Shown here: piece by piece, positions 30,866 through 38,274 of the stretch | Layout: every line of letters starts with the position of its first letter | How positions within the stretch are numbered: the first letter of the stretch is position 1 | Source: Tautonia sociabilis | GTDB taxonomy: Bacteria; Planctomycetota; Planctomycetia; Isosphaerales; Isosphaeraceae | Assembly: GCF_003977685.1 (NCBI RefSeq) | Contig: NZ_RYZH01000028.1 | Location: 1 to 64,000, forward strand | DNA: 64,000 nucleotides | Direction of reading: 5' to 3' | Notes under the pieces: generated by a model | Databases searched by the model: none | The model's input: only the letters and a program-made list of their open reading frames with translations | Told to the model about the DNA's origin: nothing | Made by a program: the position numbers and the translations under genes

Positions 30866-31535
30866 TTCGGATCGACCGGTCGACGGCGCCTCAGGGTGAC
30901 TGGCGATGGCTCGACCCGGCTCGGCATCGCGTCCGATCCTGGAGTCTCACCGCGGCCGCCCCCCCTCCGCATCGGGAATCTCGCCTCCCGTCCTGACTGG
31001 CAAGGCCCGGCGCTTCGATCTTATCGATTAGGCAGCGATCCGCTGGCACCGCGGCCCCCGTCCGTCGACACCCTGGGGCCGATCCTCGCCGGTGGTCAAA
31101 TGTTCCGGTTCGTCTCCCGTCTCTTTGACAATCGAATCTCGCCATCAGATCGTGCCGATCCGCGCTGGCCCCGATCCGGACGGGAACGCTCGCGCACCGT
31201 TGCGGAACGAACCCATTGCGGGCTCGTGGGGATTGATGGAACTCCCATCTCTCAAAAAAGATGGGGCGAGAAGTCGCGGACCCGTCGTCAGCGCACCGGT
31301 CGGGGAACCGACCCGCTCCCCGAGGCGTCCTCGGCGTCCGAGGCGGCCCCGGGGAAGGGAGACGGAGCGAGTCGCGCCGTCGCGCGGAACGAACCCAAAC
31401 GGGTCGCCGTAACTGGAGGCGGCGAAAGCGGTTTCCCAATCTGGCGGCAGCGCACCGGGAGCGCACCGACTCGATCTTGGGTCGGTCCGGTCCGGTCCGG
31501 TCCGGTCCGGTCCGGGGCCGTGGTGGTCCGGGGGA
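30866..31535. other. 670-base gap with a pentanucleotide repeat
   Basis: No gene is supported here. Base composition is slightly less GC-rich than the coding parts. A small hairpin with an A-rich loop lies at 31244-31265 (CCCATCT/AGATGGG), and a GGTCC tandem repeat lies at 31484-31513. Two genes converge on this region. Confidence 0.45.
31484..31513. repeat. six tandem copies of GGTCC
   Basis: Six perfect GGTCC units run from 31484 to 31513, 22 bases beyond the stop of the sugar isomerase gene on the opposite strand. The repeat is too short and unspaced to be CRISPR; it is a pentanucleotide microsatellite. Confidence 0.9.
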
Positions 31536-32303
31536 TCAGCCCTCGTCGGGCTGGAGCTCCTCCCAGAGGGCCCGGTAGTAGCGGAGCAGCCGCTCGGGAT
31601 CGGGGTTGCCCTGGATCTCGGCGAGGGTGAAGCCCTCGTAGCCGGATTGCTGGAGGAGCCGGAAGAGGGTCTTGTACGGGTAGCCGCTGTGCAGCTCGTT
31701 GATGTGGACCATGCCGATCCGGTCGCCGACCATTCGGAAGGCCGGCTCGATCGAGCCGTCGATCAGGTCGGTCGGGTTGGAGTTCCAGCAGACCGTCACG
31801 TTCGGGTGGTTGGCGTGCCGCATGATCGTCGCGAAGGCCGGGAACTCGGCGGTCTGGCTCCCGTGCACCTCGACCCGGATCTCGACGCCGAACCCCTCGC
31901 CGAACTCGCCGACCTCGATCAGGGCGTCGCCGATCTGGCGGAAGGTCGCCGCCGGGTCGGCCCCGTCGGGGATGCCGTTGGGCCGGACCTTCACGCCGGG
32001 GGCTCCCACGTCGTGAGCCAGGCGGATGTACTCCTTGGTCCCCTCGATATTGCGGCGGACCTCGGCCGGGTCGCTGGAGTGGTACTCGAAGGCGCTGCCG
32101 AGGCCGACCAGGACGAGCGGGGAATCGTCGAACCGCCGGTGGACCTCCTCCCGCTGCTTCTCGGTCAGGTCGACCTCGACGCCGTGGGCGTGGGTGGTGC
32201 GCAGCTCCACCCCCTCGAAGCCGAGTTTGGGGAGCGTCTCGAAGATCGTGTCGAGGTCCCAGTCCTTGGCGATGTTGTACGTGACCGTGCCGAGGCGGAG
32301 CAT
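31536..32303 (-). CDS. sugar phosphate isomerase/epimerase (AP endonuclease 2-like TIM barrel)
   Basis: Family members isomerise or epimerise sugars and sugar acids in the cytoplasm or, when exported, outside it. The 255-residue protein has the TIM-barrel pattern: LPKLGFEGVELR, then GAPGVKVRPNG, EIRVEVHGSQ, VCWNSNPTD and MVHINEL supply the usual metal and substrate positions. It ends GFTLAEIQGNPDPERLLRYYR. It has no signal peptide. The start is the ATG at 32303 (MLRLGTVTYN). It lies downstream of the large cytochrome-type gene on the same strand. Confidence 0.83.
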   Translation of the reverse strand: MLRLGTVTYNIAKDWDLDTIFETLPKLGFEGVELRTTHAHGVEVDLTEKQREEVHRRFDDSPLVLVGLGSAFEYHSSDPAEVRRNIEGTKEYIRLAHDVGAPGVKVRPNGIPDGADPAATFRQIGDALIEVGEFGEGFGVEIRVEVHGSQTAEFPAFATIMRHANHPNVTVCWNSNPTDLIDGSIEPAFRMVGDRIGMVHINELHSGYPYKTLFRLLQQSGYEGFTLAEIQGNPDPERLLRYYRALWEELQPDEG

Positions 32304-32376
32304 GAGACGACGTTCCCCGGGTTGAGGAGGGCGGATCGGGAATGGGATCGACCGGGAGCCGGACCCTCCGGCGTCG

Positions 32377-34851
32377 TCAGTCAATAAACTGGAATTCCTT
32401 CGCGTTGACCAGGGCCCAGAGGATGTCCTCGAAGGCCTCCTTGACCCGGTCGGGCCGCGATTCGACGTGGAAGACCGCCGTCGCCCGCTCGCTGTCGGAG
32501 GGGAGCCGACCGAAGGCCAGCCGGAACAGCTCGTCCACTTTTTCCTCGATCGGCCTCGGGTCGTTCGCCAGGGCGGCGGCCCGGCCCGAGTCGTCGGACA
32601 GCCGCGACTGGATCTCGACGGAGTTCAGCAGCATCAGGCTCTGGCTCAGGCTCGCGTCCGCCACCCGCTCGCACTCGCAGGCGGTTTCCCTCCTCGGCCG
32701 GCCGAAGGTGTCCAGGAAGTCGGACGTCACCGCCTCGTCCGGCAGGGAGATCGCCCGGAAGCCGACCGGGAGCCCCTCGAACCGGTTGGGCACCCCGGTG
32801 ACGCTGGAGATCGCGTCGAGCAGGACCTCGGCGCTCATCCGCTTCGGGTAGAACCGCGAGAACCCCTGGGTGTCGTCCCGGTTCGTCTCGTTCGGCAGGC
32901 TGGAGAGGCTGTAGAGCCGGCTGGTGCAGAGCGTGCGGATCAGGTGTTTCAGGTCGTAACCGCTGGCGATGAAGTCGTCGCTGAGGGCCTGCATCAGGGC
33001 CGGGTTGGTCGGCGGGTTCGTCTCCCGGAGGTCGTCGATCGGCTCGACCAGCCCCCGGCCGAAGAAGTGGGCCCAGTAGCGGTTGACCACCGCCGGGGCG
33101 AAGAAGCGATTCTCCGGCGCCGCCAGCCAGTCGACCAGGGCCTCCCGGGGGTCCTCCAGCGGCGAAACGGCGGCCGGCTCCGGCTCTCCCAGGGCCCGGG
33201 GTTCCATCGGCTGCCCGGTCTTCGGGTTGGGCACTCGGCCGCTCCGCTTGGTGAAGATCACCAGCTCGTCGCGCCCCGCTTGCTGCGCGGCCAGCGATTG
33301 CTTCCGCCCGATTCGTCCGAAGAAGGCGGCGAAGCCGTAGTAGTCGTCCTGGCTCCAGGTCTCGAACGGGTGGTGGTGGCACTTGGCGCACTGGAGCCGC
33401 ATTCCCAGGAAGACCTGGGCCGAGTCGTCGACGAACTGGTCCGGCTGCTTCAGGTCGCGGTACCAGACGGTCGCCGGCGTCGTCTCCGGAGAGCCGTTGG
33501 CGGCGAGGATCTGGCGGGTGAACTCGTCGAACGGGGTATTCTGGTCGAGCTGCCGGCGGATCCAGTCGTAGAACCGATAGGTCGAGCGCTGATACCTCGC
33601 GTTCCCCGCCCGCTTGTTGCGGAGGATGTCGGCCCACTTGATCGCGAACGTCTCGGCGTACTCCGGGCGGTCGAGCAGGGCGTCGACCAGCCGGGCCCGC
33701 TTGTCCGATCGGTCGTCGGCCAGGAACGCCTCGACCTCGGCGGTCGAGGGCAAGGTCCCGGTGATGTCGAGCGACGCCCGTCGGATGAACTCCTCGTCGG
33801 AGCAGAGGTCCGAGGGCGCCAGCCCCAGCTCTCGCCACTGGGCCATCGCCAGCTCATCAACGAAGTTGTTCGGCTCGAATCCGGTGAGGTCGGGGGCAGC
33901 TCCCCCCCGGGGGACGGTCGCCCGGAAGACGGACACCTTCCCCTGGTACCGGGCCATGACGGCCGCCATGCCGGGCAGCTCCCCGGTCCGGACGCGCCCT
34001 CCCGTCTCGACGGCGGCGACCTCCGAGACGTTCGACTCGTACTGCGCCCACCGGGTCACGTCCTCGGTCGTCCCGTCGGTGTAGACGGCCGTGACTACCA
34101 GTTGCTGATCGGTTCCCTGCTCGAGCACCCGGGAGGGCGGGTGGACCTCGATCCGGGCGACGGTCGGGGCGTCGGCGTCTCCGACGGGCATCCCCTCGGC
34201 GATCCAGCGCCGGATCAGACGATACTCGTGAGAGCCCGGCTCCAGCTTCTTGCCTCCACCGTGGGGCACCTCGGCGGTCGCCTTGGTCAGCAGCAGGCTC
34301 TGCTCCGGGGCGGCGGGGAAGAGGCGGCGTCCTCGGCCTTCCTTGACCAGCGTCTCGTAGTCCAGTTCCGGCTCGAAGCCGAGCAGGCTCAGCCGGAACC
34401 CATTTTGACCGCCTGATTTGCCGTGGCAGCCGCCGCCATTGCATCCGAGCTTGGTGAAGATCGGCACGATCTGGTTGGCAAAGTGGATCGGGGGCGGGTC
34501 GGCGATGCGGCGGACCTCCACCGGGACCTCGACGGCTTGGCCGTCGACCTCCACCGTCACGGTCGTCCGGCCGTCCCCCCTCGCCTCGATCATCCCGGAC
34601 TCGTCGACGACCGCGACCGATTCGTCGCCCACGACGAACCGGGCGGAGCGTGTCCGGTCCTTGCCGTCCGAGGTTCCCTCCACGGCGAGCTGCTGGACCG
34701 AGTCTGGCCCGACCAGGACAACCGCCTCGGGGACGACCCGCAACACCTCGGCCTCGACCCGATCGGCCGGTTCGCCGGCGCCCGCGGGAACCGCGAGCCC
34801 GAGGGCCGAAAGGACCAGTCCGATCGTCGTCGCGGCCTGCCAGCTTCGCAT
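32377..34851 (-). CDS. DUF1549/DUF1553 planctomycete cytochrome c-type protein with Big2 domain
   Basis: Proteins of this family are abundant in planctomycetes, are exported, and are thought to act in polysaccharide or redox metabolism; the reaction is unknown. The 824-residue product has a signal peptide (VLSALGLAVPAGAG), an Ig-like segment (about 35-110), a haem-type CNGGGCH site (about 140), a second Ig-like region (about 220-300), then DUF1549 (DELAMAQWRELGL onward) with CAKCHHHPFE, and DUF1553 to the C-terminus. The start is the ATG at 34851 because it begins the signal peptide. The DUF1501 partner gene that usually follows is not here. Confidence 0.87.
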   Translation of the reverse strand: MRSWQAATTIGLVLSALGLAVPAGAGEPADRVEAEVLRVVPEAVVLVGPDSVQQLAVEGTSDGKDRTRSARFVVGDESVAVVDESGMIEARGDGRTTVTVEVDGQAVEVPVEVRRIADPPPIHFANQIVPIFTKLGCNGGGCHGKSGGQNGFRLSLLGFEPELDYETLVKEGRGRRLFPAAPEQSLLLTKATAEVPHGGGKKLEPGSHEYRLIRRWIAEGMPVGDADAPTVARIEVHPPSRVLEQGTDQQLVVTAVYTDGTTEDVTRWAQYESNVSEVAAVETGGRVRTGELPGMAAVMARYQGKVSVFRATVPRGGAAPDLTGFEPNNFVDELAMAQWRELGLAPSDLCSDEEFIRRASLDITGTLPSTAEVEAFLADDRSDKRARLVDALLDRPEYAETFAIKWADILRNKRAGNARYQRSTYRFYDWIRRQLDQNTPFDEFTRQILAANGSPETTPATVWYRDLKQPDQFVDDSAQVFLGMRLQCAKCHHHPFETWSQDDYYGFAAFFGRIGRKQSLAAQQAGRDELVIFTKRSGRVPNPKTGQPMEPRALGEPEPAAVSPLEDPREALVDWLAAPENRFFAPAVVNRYWAHFFGRGLVEPIDDLRETNPPTNPALMQALSDDFIASGYDLKHLIRTLCTSRLYSLSSLPNETNRDDTQGFSRFYPKRMSAEVLLDAISSVTGVPNRFEGLPVGFRAISLPDEAVTSDFLDTFGRPRRETACECERVADASLSQSLMLLNSVEIQSRLSDDSGRAAALANDPRPIEEKVDELFRLAFGRLPSDSERATAVFHVESRPDRVKEAFEDILWALVNAKEFQFID

Positions 34852-35039
34852 CGGTCCGTCTCCTTGGCGCGGCCCAGTCGGCCGTCGTCGGGCCGGTCCG
34901 ACCGGGGTCGTCTTCCTTCCGACTGTATCTCCCCCACCGGCCGCCGACAAGGAGGATGTTTAACCGGCCTCCATCATCCCCAGCCGCCGCCGCCTCCCTC
35001 GGAGCGATGGGAGAACCATCTCCGGGGGGCGTGGGTCAC

Positions 35040-35068
35040 TGGACGTGACGGCCTCGGTCGCGTACCCT
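35040..35068 (+). promoter_or_regulatory. possible promoter of the tRNA-Lys gene
   Basis: TGGACG (35040-35045) and TACCCT (35063-35068) are 17 bases apart and about 57 bases upstream of the tRNA. The match to consensus is partial. Confidence 0.3.
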
Positions 35069-35124
35069 GGAACCAGTCGGGGAGCGGGGGGTCGAGCCGT
35101 CGATCCCCCTTCCCGACCACCCCT

Positions 35125-35507
35125 GACCGGGTAGCTCAGTCGGTAGAGCAGCGGACTTCGACGCCGCCGGCAACGGCGCGCACCTGGAGCCTCCTCCGGG
35201 AAGAAACCGAACCGGGGGAGTGGATGCCGCAGTATGCTGGGACGCCCTGAGAGCCCGCGCCGCCACAACGGCAGCCGGTGACGGCAAACGTGACGGCCCG
35301 AAAAGCGCGCGGGATTGGGTCATCAGCAGGCAAGGGCGCCGGCGGATCGCCGGGCCCAGCCCCAGAGACTCGACGCGGCACACCTGCGACGGTGAAGGGA
35401 GAGTCCAGACTCCAACCCGGAACACCCCCTCGGGGCGAACCGGGGTCGGTGAAAGCCGATGGGGTAGGTTAATCCGCTGGTCGTGGGTTCGAGTCCCACC
35501 CCGGTCA
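35125..35507 (+). tRNA. trnK-UUU: tRNA-Lys(UUU) interrupted by a group I intron
   Basis: The exons (35125-35158 and 35469-35507) join to a perfect 73-nt tRNA. It has acceptor GACCGGG/CCCGGTC, D arm GCTC/GAGC with loop AGTCGGTA, anticodon stem GCGGA/TCCGC with loop CTTTTAA, variable loop TGGTC, T arm GTGGG/CCCAC with loop TTCGAGT, and discriminator A. The spliced anticodon is UUU, and the loop and variable-region sequence match bacterial tRNA-Lys. The 5' exon ends after position 34, so the intron sits between U34 and U35. CCA is not encoded. The last three bases of the tRNA are also the stop codon of the minus-strand HTH gene. Confidence 0.88.
35159..35468 (+). ncRNA. group I self-splicing intron in tRNA-Lys, 310 nt
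   Basis: The interruption has the expected group I ends: the 5' exon ends in U and the intron ends in G. The catalytic core is visible as AGACTCGACG (35366-35375) and GAGAGTCC (35399-35406), which pair as P7 and closely resemble the core of cyanobacterial tRNA-Leu introns. GC-rich hairpins near 35162-35178 (CGCCG/CGGCG) and 35425-35435 (CCCC/GGGG) fit peripheral P2- and P9-type stems. No homing endonuclease frame exists inside. I could not assign P1 and P3-P6 with certainty. The position matches that of cyanobacterial tRNA-Leu(UAA) introns, U34/N35. Confidence 0.82.
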
Positions 35508-35975
35508 CTTCGACTTGGACTGGCTCCGCGTTCGGCCGCCTCCCGGGGAGGATCGCTGGGGGGCGGTCCCCCCCCGAGTCCGGCCGGCGGTTCTCGGCGT
35601 CTTGCCGCCGGAAGCCTCCAGCACGTTCCGGAGCAAGGCCGACATCCGGTTCGCCGCCGGGCCGTCGTACGAGGCCAGCTCGGCCATCTCGACGAAGCTC
35701 AGCCTCGGGTCGGGGAACGGAAGCCGCTCCTCCGCCTCGGCCAGCGAGCCCTGCAACTGGTACTGCTTGCGCACCAGCCGCACCTTCACGCCGCAGCGTC
35801 GGAGGAGGTCCAGTTCGCGATAGAACGTCCGCAGGCCGATCCGCAACGCTTGCAAGAGTTCCTCCCGGCTCCGGGGGGCCTCGTCGAGCAGGCGGGCCAT
35901 CCGGTGCAGCCGAGCGGCCCGGCCGTCGGTGATCTGAACCGCCGGCCTCCTCCTCGTCGGCGACTTGGCGCTCAT
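35505..35975 (-). CDS. HTH-domain transcriptional regulator, WYL/DeoR-like N-terminus
   Basis: The 156-residue protein has a helix-turn-helix of the HTH_11/DeoR type (RLHRMARLLDEAPRSREELLQAL then RTFYRELDLLRRCGVKV, about 30-75). This is the arrangement that opens WYL-domain regulators, but the WYL domain is absent and the protein ends in a basic Arg/Gly/Ser tail. It could be a stand-alone DNA-binding protein. The start is the ATG at 35975; a TACAAT -10-like box lies upstream on the minus strand (36069-36074). Its stop codon TGA coincides with the last three bases of the convergent tRNA-Lys gene. Confidence 0.7.
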   Translation of the reverse strand: MSAKSPTRRRPAVQITDGRAARLHRMARLLDEAPRSREELLQALRIGLRTFYRELDLLRRCGVKVRLVRKQYQLQGSLAEAEERLPFPDPRLSFVEMAELASYDGPAANRMSALLRNVLEASGGKTPRTAGRTRGGTAPQRSSPGGGRTRSQSKSK

Positions 35976-36396
35976 CGACTCGACTCCTCCTCCCGACCGA
36001 CCCGCTCCCGATCCCCGGCGCGCGTCGGCTCTCCTGGCGGGCCCTCCTGGCGTCGCCCCTATCACGTTATTGTATGGTTGTTGGCAAGCATGGAATGTTC
36101 GGGGTGGATTGTCGGCACGCGGATGCGTCGATCGTGCCGGTCGTGACGGATTTCCTCAAGGGGTGAGGCGGGCCGGCCGACACTAAGGGGGGAAGTCGGA
36201 GGCCGCCGAGGGCGGTCGACGGCCGGCCCGGCCGCAACTGGCGGCGGGACGGCGGCCGCGGTGGCTGGTCCGGGCGGAGAGGGGGCCTCGGGTCGCCGCC
36301 GCCGCCGGCGGGGCCGGACGGGCCCCGGGGACTCGGCTGGCCCGGGAGGCCGGCCCGACCCGGGCGTGATTGCCCCCTTGCAGGGAGACTGTCTCC
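35976..36396. other. divergent intergenic region
   Basis: These 421 bases separate the HTH regulator from the surface-protein gene. The AT-richer stretch 36061-36095 carries TACAAT reading leftward, the likely promoter of the regulator. The remainder (36180-36360) is extremely GC-rich with no supported gene. Confidence 0.4.
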
Positions 36397-37956
36397 ATGT
36401 CGACGTCGAAGCGCCGTCGGTCGCGGTCCTGCCGTCCGGGTTCCGAGCCTCTGGAGGGCCGGCAGATGCTCTCCGCCGTGCTGCGGGGGGTGGACGTTGA
36501 CGGGGACACCTGGACGCTGCGACTGGCCGGGCCGGGGGCGCTGCAGGTGATCAACCAGCCCGGCTCCGATGGCGTGACCCCCGTTCCGTTGGGGCAGCCC
36601 GGCCTGATTGACACCATCACGTACCAGGGGGCCAACCCCGCCACCACCCGGCTGATTGGTGCCGTCACCAAGGGGCCCAACGGCGATGGCCGCGTTTACT
36701 TCGCGAACCTGGTCTCTCCGGCGAGCAACCCGCCGGGTCCGGGGATCGGCGTGGGGGCCCTGGCCATCGACATGCCCGACTTCTGGCTGGGCGACACCAG
36801 CCCCGGGGGGACGGAGACGGTCCAGGGCACGATCTCCATTCCCGACGGCGTCGCGACCCTGAACTTCGGCGGCGTCGACACCACGGCCTTCTTCGGGACC
36901 GACCCGAGCCAGCGGCTGGACCAGAATGGGCAGTCTGATCGCTTCACGATCTCGCTCGGGCTGCCGACTCGGGTGGGCACGAGCATCATCGTGGACCGGA
37001 TCATCACCGCCAATCAGCCGGCCACCGGGACTGGCCAGGGCCAGCAGGCCACCCAGGACACGGTGAGCATCAACGTCGCCGGCCGACTGAACGTCTTCCA
37101 GGCCAATGCCATCGAAGGCGACCCGACGCTTGATCTGGGAGACTCGGGGGTCTTCCAGGGGGACAACCCCGGGGGGACCACGATTGTCTCGTCGGCTCCC
37201 CAGGTGGTTGGCAGCCAGGTGGCCACCGGGGCGATTGGCCGGTTCCGGATCGGGGGGGACGCGACGAACCTGAGCGTGCAGGTGACCGGGAACAATGCGC
37301 GTCTGACGAATTTCTTTATTGGAGGCGAGACGAACAAGGTGTCGGTTTCCGCCGTCGAGGGGGTTCGGACCGCGCTCTTCGGCCTGGGGATGGACACTGT
37401 GTCGATCGAGGCCGGCCAGATCGAGCAGCTCTCGGCGAACCGGGGGGCGGTGGGTTCCTCGGTCGTCGTCGGGGGATCGGCGGGCTCGCTCGCCTTCGGC
37501 GGCGACGTGATCAACACCAACATCCTGGCCGGCTACACTCCGGGGACCGCCGGAGGCAGCCCCACCGCCGAGGGGGGGGGCACGATGACCATCCGGGTCG
37601 GCGGCGACCTCTTCGACTCGATCATCGCCGCCTCGGTGCAGCCGTTCCAGGGGGTGTTTGGCTCGCCCAACGACCTGGTGATCCCGACCGGGTACATCAA
37701 CGCCAAGGTCGAGGGGCTGATCGACAACAGCCTGAATCCCGCGGTCGATCCGTCCTCGGCCGACTCGGCCTTCTTCGCCAAGCGCGTGCGGCTGGAAAAC
37801 GGGCCGGTTGTGCCGCCGGCCGCACCGGGGGCGCCGTATCGCCCGCGGCTCGGCCCGGGCCGGACCCCGGGCGTCGAGGGCCTCTCCGGAGGGATCGGCA
37901 GCCCCGCCTACAAGGAAGTCAAGCGGTTCAACGCCCGTCGCCCCCTGTCGGGATGA
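36397..37956 (+). CDS. exported surface protein with planctomycete leader box
   Basis: The 519-residue protein begins with an Arg-rich stretch and PGSEPLEGRQMLSA (about 14-27), the LEGRQMLS form of the N-terminal box seen in many large planctomycete cell-surface proteins. The rest is Gly/Asn/Thr/Val-rich and built of beta-type segments (for example GAIGRFRIGGDATNLSV, VVGGSAGSLAFGGDV, MTIRVGGDLFDSIIAA). That pattern suggests a right-handed beta-helix or calycin-like repeat fold. There is no recognised enzyme motif. The ATG at 36397 has AGGGAGA about ten bases upstream. The location is inferred to be the outer surface. Confidence 0.7.
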   Translation: MSTSKRRRSRSCRPGSEPLEGRQMLSAVLRGVDVDGDTWTLRLAGPGALQVINQPGSDGVTPVPLGQPGLIDTITYQGANPATTRLIGAVTKGPNGDGRVYFANLVSPASNPPGPGIGVGALAIDMPDFWLGDTSPGGTETVQGTISIPDGVATLNFGGVDTTAFFGTDPSQRLDQNGQSDRFTISLGLPTRVGTSIIVDRIITANQPATGTGQGQQATQDTVSINVAGRLNVFQANAIEGDPTLDLGDSGVFQGDNPGGTTIVSSAPQVVGSQVATGAIGRFRIGGDATNLSVQVTGNNARLTNFFIGGETNKVSVSAVEGVRTALFGLGMDTVSIEAGQIEQLSANRGAVGSSVVVGGSAGSLAFGGDVINTNILAGYTPGTAGGSPTAEGGGTMTIRVGGDLFDSIIAASVQPFQGVFGSPNDLVIPTGYINAKVEGLIDNSLNPAVDPSSADSAFFAKRVRLENGPVVPPAAPGAPYRPRLGPGRTPGVEGLSGGIGSPAYKEVKRFNARRPLSG

Positions 37957-38274
37957 GGCGTCTGCCGGCGATCCCGATCGGGAGGAAGGGCCCGGAGTGC
38001 CGGGCTCGACCTCCCTCGGGGCCGGGCGTCGACCGAGGGACGCGACGATCCTCACCGGCGGATTGGCATTGGCCGTCTTCCTCCGAGGGGGTAGAGGTGG
38101 TGGTTGACCTCCTCGTCCCGGCCCTCCCGGGCGATCACTCGGAGGATGATCCCGGCGGTCTGCTTGCTGCCGCTAGGGACGGGAGTCGTCGGCGTGAGGT
38201 GCGTCGTCCCCCGTCCGCCGGCTTCAGGGGACTGGTTTCCACAGGCCAGGTTAGGACCGAGGGACCCGATCGGA
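37957..38274. other. intergenic region before the GT-C-like gene
   Basis: No gene or clear promoter is seen in these 318 bases. An upstream extension of the following reading frame exists but has no family character. Confidence 0.35.

Noticed and set aside
28090-30972. 960-codon open frame antisense to the M32 carboxypeptidase and membrane protein genes
   Set aside because: It runs across two real genes and their gap without any conserved motif.
31484-31513. possible CRISPR-like repeat
   Set aside because: Units are five bases without spacers, and no cas gene is present.
35220-36146. plus-strand frame through the intron and the regulator
   Set aside because: It crosses the tRNA 3' exon and antisense of the HTH gene; composition is non-coding, and it is not an intron-encoded endonuclease.
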